Assembly (NCBI RefSeq): GCF_003265345.1
Contig: NZ_QFWW01000022.1
Coordinates: forward strand, 14,136 to 78,135
Origin: Lentzea terrae
Lineage (GTDB): Bacteria; Actinomycetota; Actinomycetes; Mycobacteriales; Pseudonocardiaceae
DNA: 64,000 nt
Direction of reading: 5' to 3'
Below the pieces are notes generated by a model, which was not told where the DNA came from, made no database searches, and worked only from the letters and a program-made list of their open reading frames with translations. Position numbers and translations under genes: made by a program. Of this stretch, positions 48,661 to 57,009 are shown piece by piece. Each line of letters begins with the position of its first letter. The first letter of the stretch is position 1.

Positions 48661-49161
48661 GTGCATTTCAACCCTTACGGCGGGGCAGCAGCCGAGCTCG
48701 CCGCGAAGCTGGTCAACGCCGATCCGGCCACACCGCTGCTCGACGTGCTGAAAGCGTCGGACTACAAGCCGCTGGGCTCCCTCGACGCCCGTCAGGAACG
48801 TGACGTAAGAGACTGGGTCGAGCGGCTGCGCAAGGTCTTCCGCGCCCCCACCGTGGAGCTGCTCAACGAACTGCTGGCCGAGTCGTCGACCACGCACTAC
48901 ATCTCCACGCACGACGGACGCGCTCCGCACCTGCACTACGCGCGCGAGGACGCACCCACGGACGTACGGGTCAAGGCCTACACGGCGGCGGGCATGGCGG
49001 CGTTGTTCTGCGAGGACGCCGGGCGCATCGGCTCGTGCGACCGCGACGGCTGCGCCACGGTCTTCGTCGACACCAGCCGCAACGGACGCCGCCGGTTCTG
49101 CTCGACGAAGTGCGCGAACCGCGTGGCGGTCGCGCTCCACCGGCAGCGTCAGTCGGCGTGA
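48661..49161 (+). CDS. CGNR zinc-finger (ABATE domain) protein
   Basis: 166 residues from GTG 48661; the homologous N-terminus usually begins HFNPYGGAAAELAA, which starts one codon later. The ATABD/ABATE stress-related domain is residues 1-115 (DWVERLRKVFRAPTVELLNELLAE). The C-terminal zinc finger has four Cys: CDRDGC and FCSTKCANR, with the signature CANR in place of CGNR. It is thought to be a transcriptional regulator of stress responses. Its 3' end overlaps the convergent pentapeptide gene by 13 bp. Confidence 0.85.
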   Translation: MHFNPYGGAAAELAAKLVNADPATPLLDVLKASDYKPLGSLDARQERDVRDWVERLRKVFRAPTVELLNELLAESSTTHYISTHDGRAPHLHYAREDAPTDVRVKAYTAAGMAALFCEDAGRIGSCDRDGCATVFVDTSRNGRRRFCSTKCANRVAVALHRQRQSA

Positions 49162-49982
49162 ACGCGGTGCCCGAACCGGGTGTTCTCGAACGACGACTCG
49201 CCGCCGAACGCGGCGTCCACGAAGTCCTCCCGGCCCCGGAACCAGGTGCGGGCGAACGAGGCGGCACCCGCGAACCAGGCGCGGCGGAACACCGTCCGGC
49301 CACCGAACCGCACGCCGGAACAGTCCAGGTCCGCGCCGAACCGGGCACAGGTGAAGTCCGCGCGCCCGGAGAACCGGGTCCCGCGCAGCGTCACCGCACC
49401 GGCGGCGTGGATGCCGGAGAACTCCCCGTTCCCGCACACCGTCGTCCCGCGCAGGCCCAGGCCGCGGGCGAACACCGACTGCGTGAACAGCACGTGCCGC
49501 GCGAAGAACGCCCCGGCGGCGTCGAAGTCACCCAGGAACGTCGCCTGGTCGAACCGCGTGTCGCCCAGGAACCGCGTGCCGGCGAACCGAGCGCTGCCCA
49601 GCCGGCAGTCCGACAGGTCGAAGTCGACCAGCGTGGTGCGGCGCAGGTCCAGGTCGCTGCCCAGCCAGAACCCCGGGCCGGGACGCAGGTGCGCCAGCAG
49701 CGTGGCCTGCAGGACCATCCGCCACCGCTGGTCGACCTCCGTGCCCGGCCACGGCAGTCCCCGCAGCGCCTCGCACAGCACGTCCAACGCCGGCTGCCGG
49801 TGCTCGGCCGACCGTTCGCCGTACTCCACCCAGTCCCGCAACCCGCTCAGCCGCGCGTCGGCTTCCAGTGCCGTGAGCCGAGAGCGGATGTCCTCCAGCG
49901 GTGTCCGCTGTCGGCGGGGCGCCACGATCTCGACGTCGTGGTGGAAGGTCAGCCGGCGCAGCCAGTTCGTGAGAGAGGGCAT
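49149..49982 (-). CDS. Pentapeptide-repeat protein (F-x-A-x-F type)
   Basis: 277 residues. The N-terminal 110 residues are helical (LEDIRSRLTALEADARLSGLRDWVEYGERSAEHRQPALDVLCEALRG), a typical actinomycete leader for these proteins. Residues 115-270 are about 30 degenerate pentapeptide repeats with Phe/Leu at the centre (ARFAGTRFLGDTRFDQATF). There are no membrane segments. The function of this group is unknown; some similar proteins mimic DNA. Confidence 0.82.
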   Translation of the reverse strand: MPSLTNWLRRLTFHHDVEIVAPRRQRTPLEDIRSRLTALEADARLSGLRDWVEYGERSAEHRQPALDVLCEALRGLPWPGTEVDQRWRMVLQATLLAHLRPGPGFWLGSDLDLRRTTLVDFDLSDCRLGSARFAGTRFLGDTRFDQATFLGDFDAAGAFFARHVLFTQSVFARGLGLRGTTVCGNGEFSGIHAAGAVTLRGTRFSGRADFTCARFGADLDCSGVRFGGRTVFRRAWFAGAASFARTWFRGREDFVDAAFGGESSFENTRFGHRVHAD

Positions 49983-50062
49983 GACTCGATGATGTGAGCC
50001 GAGTCATTCCATCGGACAGTGGTGGACTTCAACGCAACGTTCAACGACGAGCCCACCAGCCG

Positions 50063-50566
50063 TCACTTGTCGATGACGTTGTTGAGCCTGCGCGCTTTGT
50101 ACTCGGAGTAGGGCTCCAGGCCGTAGCCGCGGACGCGGTGGTCGGTGCCGTAGTCGCCGCGGTGCTCGTAGGCGTAGTAGCCGAGGTTGCGACGGGCGGC
50201 GTCCACCCAGCGGTCGAAGATCACGACGTGCCGGTCGCGCCAGGTGTCGCCGATGGCGTCGATGACGATGTCGCCGCGCTTGAGCTCGGCCATGCTGATC
50301 GAGAAGGAGTGGCCGACGAGTTCCGTCGTGATCGGCCCCGGCTGGTCGAGGCGGGCGGCCATCGAGACGTAGCCGGAGCAGTCCTGACGGTACCCGCCCC
50401 ACGTGGCATAGATGTTGTACGGCACGCGGGTGCCGTTGTTCGCCGTCAACCAGCTCGCGGCCCGGTTGATGATCTCGTAGCGGTACACCGGCGTCGCGGC
50501 TTGGGCCGGTGCCACCAGCGTGCTCATGGCGACGAGGACGGCGGCTGCCATCGCGAGGACTCTCAT
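50063..50566 (-). CDS. Secreted NlpC/P60-like (CHAP-like) cysteine peptidase fold protein
   Basis: 167 residues from ATG 50566, with GGGAG 8 bases upstream. The signal peptide MRVLAMAAAVLVAMSTLVAPAQA is 23 residues. The mature part has the catalytic-type Cys in RQDCSGYVSMAARL and His in WRDRHVVIFDRW, in the order seen in NlpC/P60 peptidoglycan endopeptidases, plus a Tyr-rich tail. It likely cuts cell-wall peptides or amides outside the cell. It is divergent from the amidase gene. Confidence 0.75.
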   Translation of the reverse strand: MRVLAMAAAVLVAMSTLVAPAQAATPVYRYEIINRAASWLTANNGTRVPYNIYATWGGYRQDCSGYVSMAARLDQPGPITTELVGHSFSISMAELKRGDIVIDAIGDTWRDRHVVIFDRWVDAARRNLGYYAYEHRGDYGTDHRVRGYGLEPYSEYKARRLNNVIDK

Positions 50567-50616
50567 GCGTGGTACTCCCATTCCGTAGATCACCGGTCGG
50601 CGCTTAGGGTCGGTTC

Positions 50617-52041
50617 ATGGAGCTGACGGAGCTGTGTTTCGCCGGGGTCGCCAGGCAGGCGCAAGCCGTGCGCAACGGCGAGGTGACCGCGAAAGACCTG
50701 GTCGCCGGGCACCTGGCCCGCATCGAGCGGCTCGATCCGCAGCTCAACGCCTTCCGCGCGGTGTTCGCCGAGCAGGCCGTGGCCGAAGCCTCCGCGGCCG
50801 ACGACCGCAAGGCGCGCGGCGAGGACCTGCCGCTGCTGGGTGTGCCGATCGCGGTCAAGGAGGACATCGCGATCGCAGGCCTCCCGACGACCAAGGGCAC
50901 GAACGCCGCCCGCACCCCGGAGCCGGCGGACTCCGCGATCGTGCGGCGCCTGCGCGACGCCGGAGCGGTGATCATCGGCCGCACCCGCATGCCCGAACTC
51001 GGCCTGTGGCCCTACACCGAGAGCGGCTGGGCCGGCCCGACGCGCAACCCGTGGTCGCTGACGCACTCCCCCGGCGGCTCCAGCGGCGGTTCGGCCGCGG
51101 CGGTCGCGGCCGGTCTCGCGGCGGCGGCGATCGGCACCGACGGCGCGGGCTCGATCCGCATCCCGTCGGCGATGACGGGCCTGTTCGGGCTCAAGCCCCA
51201 GCGCGGCCGCGTGTCGCTCGCACCGGAACGCGAGGTGTGGGGCGGCATGGTCGTCGCCGGGCCGATCACCCGCACCGTCCTGGACTGGGCATTGGTCGCC
51301 GACCAGATCCACGGCGCCGTCCCCGGCGACCCGCACGTCGCCCACCCGCCGCGCACCAGCTTCGCCGAGGCCGCCACGACCGACCCCGGCAGGCTGCGGA
51401 TCGGGGTGTCGCTGCGGCCGTGGGGACCGGGCATCGCCATCGCCGACGAGGTCCGCGACGCCGTGCAGGACACCGCCGCGCTGCTCACCGACCTCGGCCA
51501 CGACGTCGTGCGCATCGACCCGCCGATGAAGGACCTCGTCGCCTCGACCCAGTTCGCCGTGCGGTACCTGCACAACGCCCACCTGGCGCGGGGCGGCATG
51601 GAGTTCCCGCACCTGCTCGAGCCCCGCACCCGTGCGGTCGGCGACCTCGGCGCACGCCTGCCGCGCAGCCTGGTGCGCTGGGCGTTGAAGGACGACGCCG
51701 CGCTCACCGCCTACGCGAACCGCATCTTCACCTCGGTCGACGTGCTGCTCACCCCGGCGCTGACCCGCCAGCCGATCCGCGTGGGCGAGTGGGACGGCCG
51801 CAACGTCGTGACCGCGCTGCTCGCCGCGGCGCACTACACGACGTTCCTGCAGATGTGGAACGTCGTCGGCAACCCGGCCGCGGCCGTGCCCGCCGGTCGC
51901 ACGTCCAGCGGTCTGCCGCTCGCGGTGCAGCTCGTGGGCCGCCGGCACGACGAGTGCACGCTGCTGTCGGTGTCCGCCCAGCTGGAGCGCGCTCGGCCGT
52001 GGGCGGACCGGATCCCCTCCGGCCTCGGTCATGCGAAGTAG
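50617..52041 (+). CDS. Amidase-signature family amidase
   Basis: 474 residues. The Ser-cisSer-Lys triad is visible: Lys in AVKEDIAI (about residue 87), cis-Ser in SPGGSSGGSAAAVAAG (about 155), and the nucleophile Ser in GTDGAGSIRIP (about 180). Members hydrolyse amides such as nicotinamide, indoleacetamide or peptide C-terminal amides; the GatA subset is excluded by the lack of gatB/C neighbours. It is a single gene, ending near a hairpin. Confidence 0.9.
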   Translation: MELTELCFAGVARQAQAVRNGEVTAKDLVAGHLARIERLDPQLNAFRAVFAEQAVAEASAADDRKARGEDLPLLGVPIAVKEDIAIAGLPTTKGTNAARTPEPADSAIVRRLRDAGAVIIGRTRMPELGLWPYTESGWAGPTRNPWSLTHSPGGSSGGSAAAVAAGLAAAAIGTDGAGSIRIPSAMTGLFGLKPQRGRVSLAPEREVWGGMVVAGPITRTVLDWALVADQIHGAVPGDPHVAHPPRTSFAEAATTDPGRLRIGVSLRPWGPGIAIADEVRDAVQDTAALLTDLGHDVVRIDPPMKDLVASTQFAVRYLHNAHLARGGMEFPHLLEPRTRAVGDLGARLPRSLVRWALKDDAALTAYANRIFTSVDVLLTPALTRQPIRVGEWDGRNVVTALLAAAHYTTFLQMWNVVGNPAAAVPAGRTSSGLPLAVQLVGRRHDECTLLSVSAQLERARPWADRIPSGLGHAK

Positions 52042-52064
52042 GATAGTCCGTACTCGTACTATCC
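52041..52064. terminator. Weak hairpin between convergent amidase and hypothetical genes
   Basis: GGATAGT (52041-52047) pairs with ACTATCC (52058-52064) around a 10-base loop that is itself partly palindromic. It lies directly at the amidase stop, 13 bp from the convergent stop at 52077. Confidence 0.5.
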
Positions 52065-52076
52065 GAAACGGAACGG

Positions 52077-53165
52077 TCAGAGTCCTCGCTTGGACAACTC
52101 GTCGAGCAGTTGGCGGTCCGCCACGTGCCGCGACTTGATGTGCTCCAGGTAGTCCGCGAACGCGTCGGGCTGCAGGCCGCGCAGTTGTTCGAGCCATTCG
52201 ACGACGAGGTCCTGCTCCTCGATGCCGCGCCGGGCGAGCTCGACCTCGACGATGCGCCGGTACACCTCGACCGCGAGGCGGCTGCCGTCCTGCACGAGGT
52301 GGTTCACCAGCTCGGCGCGCAACGGCGGCCAGTCGTCGGTGTGCACGACCAGCGCGCGGATCTTGAGGTAGAGGTCGAGGTTGGGGCGGGCGTAGAAGGC
52401 GTCCCGGCACACCGCGACGGCCCGGTGCGGGGTGCCTCGGCGCAGGTGTTCCTCGACGGCCAGGTCGAGCAGCCGCAGTGCCGCGCCACGGCCGCCGACC
52501 GCGCGCAGGCCGCGTTCGACCCACTCGAGGGCCTCGTCGGAGCGAGCGTTGTCCCGCAGCACGGTCGCGACCTGCAGGTAGTGCCAGCCCGAGGACAGGT
52601 CCTTCGACAGCACCAGCAGCTGCAGGTCGACGTCCTCGGTGTACTCGGCGAGCTCTTCCATGACGCGCAGCAGGGCCCAGCGGGCGCGGTCGTAGCGGCC
52701 GGTCTCGCCGAAGCCGATCACCGGCAGCGGCTCGAACAACGTCACCGCGCGCTCGCGGTAGTGCTGCAGGCCTTCCTCGTCGAGGACGTCGGCGTAGGCC
52801 GACAGGCTGACGTCGGGGGCGTCGGGGTGCTGCAGCTGCAGGTCGAGCAGCCAGTCGGCGAGGCGGATCGGGTCCGGGTCGGTCTCGGCGCACGCGCGGG
52901 CGTGCGTGGTCAGGACGCGGTGCGCGAGGTCGGCCAGTTCGACCCGGTGTCTTCGGCTGCCCGCCACTCCGTCGGCCAGTTGGGTGACGATCTGCTCGAT
53001 CAACCCGACCAGCTCCGGACCGGGGTCGGTGACCAGCAACGACTGCAGCTCGACCGAGACGGCGGTGAGCGCCTGCCAGCGAGCAGGCCAGTGGGTGTCG
53101 TCGCTGTGCCCGCTGTCGGCTTCCACGAGTGCGGAGGCGACGGTGGCGGGCAGCGAGTCCATCAC
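52077..53165 (-). CDS. Helical-repeat protein of unknown function
   Basis: 362 residues with no signal peptide. The chain is nearly all helical with TPR-like segments (DEALEWVERGLRAVGGRGAALRLLDLAVEEHLRRGTPHRAVAVCRDAF). Its sequence style resembles the region that follows the zinc finger in long SWIM-domain proteins, but no CxCx zinc motif is present here. I cannot assign a function. It is transcribed alone, between two terminators. Confidence 0.7.
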   Translation of the reverse strand: MMDSLPATVASALVEADSGHSDDTHWPARWQALTAVSVELQSLLVTDPGPELVGLIEQIVTQLADGVAGSRRHRVELADLAHRVLTTHARACAETDPDPIRLADWLLDLQLQHPDAPDVSLSAYADVLDEEGLQHYRERAVTLFEPLPVIGFGETGRYDRARWALLRVMEELAEYTEDVDLQLLVLSKDLSSGWHYLQVATVLRDNARSDEALEWVERGLRAVGGRGAALRLLDLAVEEHLRRGTPHRAVAVCRDAFYARPNLDLYLKIRALVVHTDDWPPLRAELVNHLVQDGSRLAVEVYRRIVEVELARRGIEEQDLVVEWLEQLRGLQPDAFADYLEHIKSRHVADRQLLDELSKRGL

Positions 53166-53235
53166 AACATCATTCCCGCGTCACTCGGTCGAGTGCCACA
53201 GATATCGCCCTAACGGATTTGAGGTTCACCCCGCG

Positions 53236-53272
53236 TGCCGGTGCGGCTACCGGAGAGGCAGCCGCACCGGCA
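53236..53272. terminator. Terminator of the poly-gamma-glutamate operon
   Basis: A 13-bp perfect stem (53236-53248 with 53260-53272) and an 11-base loop lie 8 bp beyond the pgsC stop, on the downstream side of the minus-strand operon. Confidence 0.85.
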
Positions 53273-53279
53273 TCGACCC

Positions 53280-53762
53280 CTACCGGTGGGGCAGGAAGTT
53301 GAGCAGGACACCGGTGAGCAGCACGACGTAGGACAGCATCGTCACCACGCCGGTCGAGATCAGCGTGGCCTTGATCGGCTGCCGCACGCACTGGTACGCG
53401 ATCAGGCCGGGCACGATGAAGCCCAGCGTGCCGTGGGAGAACAGGAACGGCCGATCGCTCGACAGGAACAAGAAGATCGTCAGCTGCAGGAACACACCGA
53501 GCAGCAGCACCGTGGCGAAGAGCCTCTTGCCGTACAGGATCACCAGCTTTTGCAGCAGCCGCGTGCCGAAGTAGGTCGCGACGGTGACCCCGGCGATGAT
53601 CCACAGCCGGCGCGGGTCGGTGATCAGGGCCAGGCCGAGCCAGCCCGGGGTGATCATCCCGCCCGGCGAGAGGTTGGACACCAGGTAGCAGCCCAGCGAG
53701 AACACCAGCCCGATGGCGATGGCCAGCACCGCTACCTCGGGCGTCAACGTCGCGGTCAGCAC
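53280..53762 (-). CDS. pgsC: Poly-gamma-glutamate synthase subunit PgsC/CapC
   Basis: 160 residues from GTG 53762, overlapping the pgsB stop by 7 bp. It is a highly hydrophobic multi-helix membrane protein with the family block YLVSNLSPGGMITPGWLGLAL near residue 27 and YFGTRLLQKLVILYGKRLFATVLLLGVF, typical of PgsC/CapC (about 150 residues). It forms the membrane part of the gamma-polyglutamate synthase with PgsB. It is the last gene of the operon, followed by a terminator. Confidence 0.9.
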   Translation of the reverse strand: MLTATLTPEVAVLAIAIGLVFSLGCYLVSNLSPGGMITPGWLGLALITDPRRLWIIAGVTVATYFGTRLLQKLVILYGKRLFATVLLLGVFLQLTIFLFLSSDRPFLFSHGTLGFIVPGLIAYQCVRQPIKATLISTGVVTMLSYVVLLTGVLLNFLPHR

Positions 53763-54937
53763 CGTTCCACCGCCTGTTCGAGATGGTGCAGCAGCAGCTC
53801 GCCCTGACCGTGGATGTTGCCGATGGCGACCAGCGACGCGTCGCCGTCGATCTGGTCGACGACGGCCTTCAGGATCTCCTCGACCGGCCGGTTCGCACCG
53901 CCCAGGTCGAAGGCCTCGCCACGCCAGGACGAGGGAACCTTCGCCAGCGCCGACCGGCTGGGGTGGCCGATCACGAAGAGCTTGTCGGTGAGCAGCTCCG
54001 GCACGATCTCCCCCATCTGCCCGTTGCGCTCGACCCGGTCGGGCCGGCAGTTGATCAGGGTGAAGACCGGGGACTGGATCAGCCGGCGTTCGATGAGCTG
54101 TTGCACGTTCATCACGGTGGACCTGGGGTCGTTGGCGGCGAAGACGTTGGCGAACCGCAACGTCTTCGCGCCGAAGCGGTAGGACTCGACGGTGAGCACG
54201 CCGGGATCGGGCGGCGCCTCCCACATCCCCTTCAGCGCCAGCTCGCGCGGTATCCCGACCAGGCGGGCGACCTCCAGCGAGATGGCGACGTTCTCCTTGA
54301 AGCTGTGGTAGGCGAACCCGTCCATCTCCTCGTCGGTGACGTCCTCGGGATCGACGGCGATCAGGTGACACGACCGTTTGTCGGCTTCCTCCTGCAGGAT
54401 GTGCAGCAGCTCGCGTTCGGCCGTGACGCAGATGCCGCCGACGGGCATGGACCGCGACAGGGACCGCGCCACGTCCGGCAGCGTCGGGCCCATCTCCTGC
54501 AGGTGGTCCTCCCGGACGTTGCTCAGCACGCCGATGGTGGACTGGATGAGCTTGGTCTGGTTGACCTCCTGCAGCGGGGGCATGACCGCCATGCATTCCA
54601 TGACCAGCACGTCCGGCTTGGCCGCCGCGGCGCGGCGGACGATGCCGATCTGCTCGACCACGTTGGCGATGTCGAACTTGCGGTGCACCGGCTCCTCGGT
54701 GGCGTCGGGGTGGATGAACCGGGCCGCGGTGCCGGTGGTCTTCGCGACGACCGTCAGGCCACCGCCGCGCAGGGCCCCGGCACACAGCCGGGTGACCGAA
54801 CTCTTGCCCCGGATGCCGTTGACCAGGATGCGGTCGGGGATGCTGCGCAGGCAGCGCAGGTGACGGCGTTGCTCGACGATCCCCGCGATGAGCAGCACGC
54901 CGAGGACCGCGGCGAAAACCGTGTACAGGAAGAACAT
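53756..54937 (-). CDS. pgsB: Poly-gamma-glutamate synthase catalytic subunit PgsB/CapB
   Basis: 393 residues, the same length as B. subtilis PgsB. One N-terminal helix (FFLYTVFAAVLGVLLIAGIV) is followed by the Mur-ligase-type ATP site NGIRGKSSVTR at residues 40-50, then VLVMECMAVMPPLQ, LSNVREDHLQEMGPT and LFVIGHPSRSAL. It activates and polymerises glutamate through the side-chain carboxyl, with PgsC. It abuts the preceding gene with no gap (TGAATG). No PgsA/CapA follows or precedes it in the window. Confidence 0.94.
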   Translation of the reverse strand: MFFLYTVFAAVLGVLLIAGIVEQRRHLRCLRSIPDRILVNGIRGKSSVTRLCAGALRGGGLTVVAKTTGTAARFIHPDATEEPVHRKFDIANVVEQIGIVRRAAAAKPDVLVMECMAVMPPLQEVNQTKLIQSTIGVLSNVREDHLQEMGPTLPDVARSLSRSMPVGGICVTAERELLHILQEEADKRSCHLIAVDPEDVTDEEMDGFAYHSFKENVAISLEVARLVGIPRELALKGMWEAPPDPGVLTVESYRFGAKTLRFANVFAANDPRSTVMNVQQLIERRLIQSPVFTLINCRPDRVERNGQMGEIVPELLTDKLFVIGHPSRSALAKVPSSWRGEAFDLGGANRPVEEILKAVVDQIDGDASLVAIGNIHGQGELLLHHLEQAVERC

Positions 54938-55981
54938 TCAGACTCTCCCGAGCAGGTTGCGGCGGACGCGTTCGAGGTCGCGTGCGATGAGGCCGAGCTG
55001 GTCGTAGCGGCGGACGATGACCGGTTTGGCTGTGTCGCCGCCCGCGATCCGCCTGGCGTCGCGGGCCAGTGCCCACAGGGGGCTGACGACCACCGCGTAG
55101 AGCCAGCCGAAGATCACGACGGTGAGGCTGGCGATGAGCACGCCGAGCAGCACCAGCTCGTTGCGCTCCGACGAGTGCGGCAGCGTCAGTGACGTCTCCG
55201 GCCGGTCGGTGACCACGACGAGGCCGAGCTGCCGGGTCTGTTCTGCCGTGGTGACCGGAGCCCAGCTGACGAGGTGCCTGCGGCCGTCGACGTCGTGCAT
55301 TGCGGCGCCCGCTCCCGCGGTGCGCGCGGACTGGGCGGCCTGGTCGAGGTCCGGCCTGCTCAGCGGTTCGAACGCGGTGAAGCCCGAGGTCGCGCCGATC
55401 ACCAGCCGGTCGGCGTTGAGCAGTCGCGTGTTGCCAGGACCGGCCAGGGCGAGCGGCGAGATCAGCGACTGGGGTTTGAACTCGGCGACGATCCGGCCCG
55501 CCCGGTCACCGGTGACCGGCACCGCGACGAAGACCCGCGGTGACACGCCCTGTGGCGCGGCGGCCGCGAGCGCCGGTTTGTCCGACGCGGCGATCGCGCC
55601 CGCGTCGACGTCCTCGCCGGCCTTGGCCACCACGGCGCCGTCCGATGAGAGGTAGGCGGCTCCGCGGTAGCGGGTCCGGGTGGCCACCAGCTGGGTGAGC
55701 AGACGGCCCGGTGTGTCGACGTCCTTGAGCGTCTTGATGCCCGCGGCGACGGCGTTGAGGTCGGACGCGCCGCTGTCCAGCGCACGTTGCAGCTGACGGG
55801 CGGCCAGTGCGGTGCGCGTCTGCTGTTCTGTCACGACGCTCTGCGGAATGTCCTCCACCAGCCAGGACGACGGAGCGGTCGCCACGGCCGCGCCGAGGCC
55901 CAGGAAGGCGGTGGCGCCGAGTGTCCAGACGACGAGGGCGATCGGGAAGTAACGCCGGGGGCGGCGCTCTGGCGCGGTCAT
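54938..55981 (-). CDS. Membrane protein with sensor-like exodomain and HAMP-like tail, no output domain (1)
   Basis: 347 residues from ATG 55981. TM1 is about residues 13-34. A 235-residue outer domain follows (RTALAARQLQRALDSGASDLNAVAAGIKTL, YRGAAYLSSDGAVVA, PRVFVAVPVTGDRAGRIVAEF), built like the long-helix plus PAS-like fold of Cache sensors. TM2 is about 275-298. The last 48 residues look like a HAMP stalk (PLWALARDARRIAGGDTAKPVIVRRYDQLGLIARDLERV). Such sensors normally end in a kinase or methyl-accepting domain; here the protein simply stops. It is coupled to its neighbours by 4-bp overlap or abutment. Confidence 0.75.
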   Translation of the reverse strand: MTAPERRPRRYFPIALVVWTLGATAFLGLGAAVATAPSSWLVEDIPQSVVTEQQTRTALAARQLQRALDSGASDLNAVAAGIKTLKDVDTPGRLLTQLVATRTRYRGAAYLSSDGAVVAKAGEDVDAGAIAASDKPALAAAAPQGVSPRVFVAVPVTGDRAGRIVAEFKPQSLISPLALAGPGNTRLLNADRLVIGATSGFTAFEPLSRPDLDQAAQSARTAGAGAAMHDVDGRRHLVSWAPVTTAEQTRQLGLVVVTDRPETSLTLPHSSERNELVLLGVLIASLTVVIFGWLYAVVVSPLWALARDARRIAGGDTAKPVIVRRYDQLGLIARDLERVRRNLLGRV

Positions 55982-57009
55982 CGCTGCTCCGCCATTTCCT
56001 CGTCGGCCTGTCGATCGGCCATGGTCGTGCGCGCCTGTGCGAACGTCTGGGCGACGCGGCCCGCCTCGCCGTACTTCGGTCCTGGCACTGCGGGTTCCGG
56101 CTCGCCGCTGACCTTCCGCAGCCGCCGGATCGGCCACTGCACGAACAGGAACAGGGCCGCGAACACGACCACGACCAGGACCGCCAGCACCCGGCCGACG
56201 GTGACGGCGCGACGCCGGGAGTCGTCGGTGGCCACGGCGACATCGGTGACCGGCTTGTTCGACACCACGCTCCAGCCCAAGCCGTTCGACGGCGCCCGTC
56301 CGGTCAGGGAGGCCCAGGCGAGCACGTCCGTCCGGTCGCCCGTGCGCCGAGCCTCGCTGCCCGCGGCGTTCTCGCCGGGATCGGTGGCCGGTGGGACGAA
56401 GCCCTGCGGCAACTGCGTGCCGGTGCCCACGCCGACGATCACCGAGCCGGACCGGTCGACCAGCCAGGTGCCCTCCGCGCCCGCCACCGTGAGCAGGTCG
56501 CTCAGCCGGTTCGGGTCGTAGTGCCCGACCAGGAGGTACTTCGCGTCCGCCGGTTTGCCGACGGGCGTGTACTGCACGATCTGATGTGTGGTGCCGACCT
56601 GGGCGATCTTCATGCCCGCCTCCTTGGGCAGGGGCTCACCGAGCACCGCGGGCTGGGCGGGCTCACCGACCTGGGCGACCACCGTCCTGGTGGTCTGGTC
56701 CAGGACGTAGAGGGACTTCCAGATCCGGGCCCGGAACGGGAGCAGCAGCGCGCGGTTGCGTTGCCGCAGGGACTCGTCCACGACGGTGGCGACCTCGGCC
56801 ATGCTGCTCAGCCCGCCGTTGAGCGACCGCGTGATGGCCTGCGCGGCCGACATCGTGCTCTCCCGCCGGGCGTCGAGCACGGACTGGGGCACCGGGGAGA
56901 CCGCGCGCGGCCGCGCCAGGTAGGCGGTCGCGCCGCCGGCCAGCAGCGTGAACAGGAGCAGCCCGGTGAGCCAGGGTGCCAGCACGCCGGGAACGCGGGT
57001 GCGGCTCAC
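55978..57009 (-). CDS. Membrane protein with sensor-like exodomain and HAMP-like tail, no output domain (2)
   Basis: 343 residues from a GTG (GTGA overlap with the upstream stop). The layout is the same as the next gene: TM1 about residues 12-30, a 240-residue exodomain (ARRESTMSAAQAITRSLNGGLSSMAEVATVVDESLRQRN, KYLLVGHYDPNRLSDLL, GTWLVDRSGSVIVG), TM2 about 270-292, then a short basic and helical tail. Sequence identity between the two looks low but the architecture matches, so they may form a heterodimer. There is no output domain. Their place inside the PgsBC operon suggests control or support of polymer export. Confidence 0.75.
   Translation of the reverse strand: MSRTRVPGVLAPWLTGLLLFTLLAGGATAYLARPRAVSPVPQSVLDARRESTMSAAQAITRSLNGGLSSMAEVATVVDESLRQRNRALLLPFRARIWKSLYVLDQTTRTVVAQVGEPAQPAVLGEPLPKEAGMKIAQVGTTHQIVQYTPVGKPADAKYLLVGHYDPNRLSDLLTVAGAEGTWLVDRSGSVIVGVGTGTQLPQGFVPPATDPGENAAGSEARRTGDRTDVLAWASLTGRAPSNGLGWSVVSNKPVTDVAVATDDSRRRAVTVGRVLAVLVVVVFAALFLFVQWPIRRLRKVSGEPEPAVPGPKYGEAGRVAQTFAQARTTMADRQADEEMAEQR

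Noticed and set aside
53280..55076. Possible long fusion of pgsC with an upstream frame
   Set aside because: Codons before 53762 are antisense-like noise in the pgsB region; pgsC begins at the GTG at 53762 overlapping the pgsB stop.
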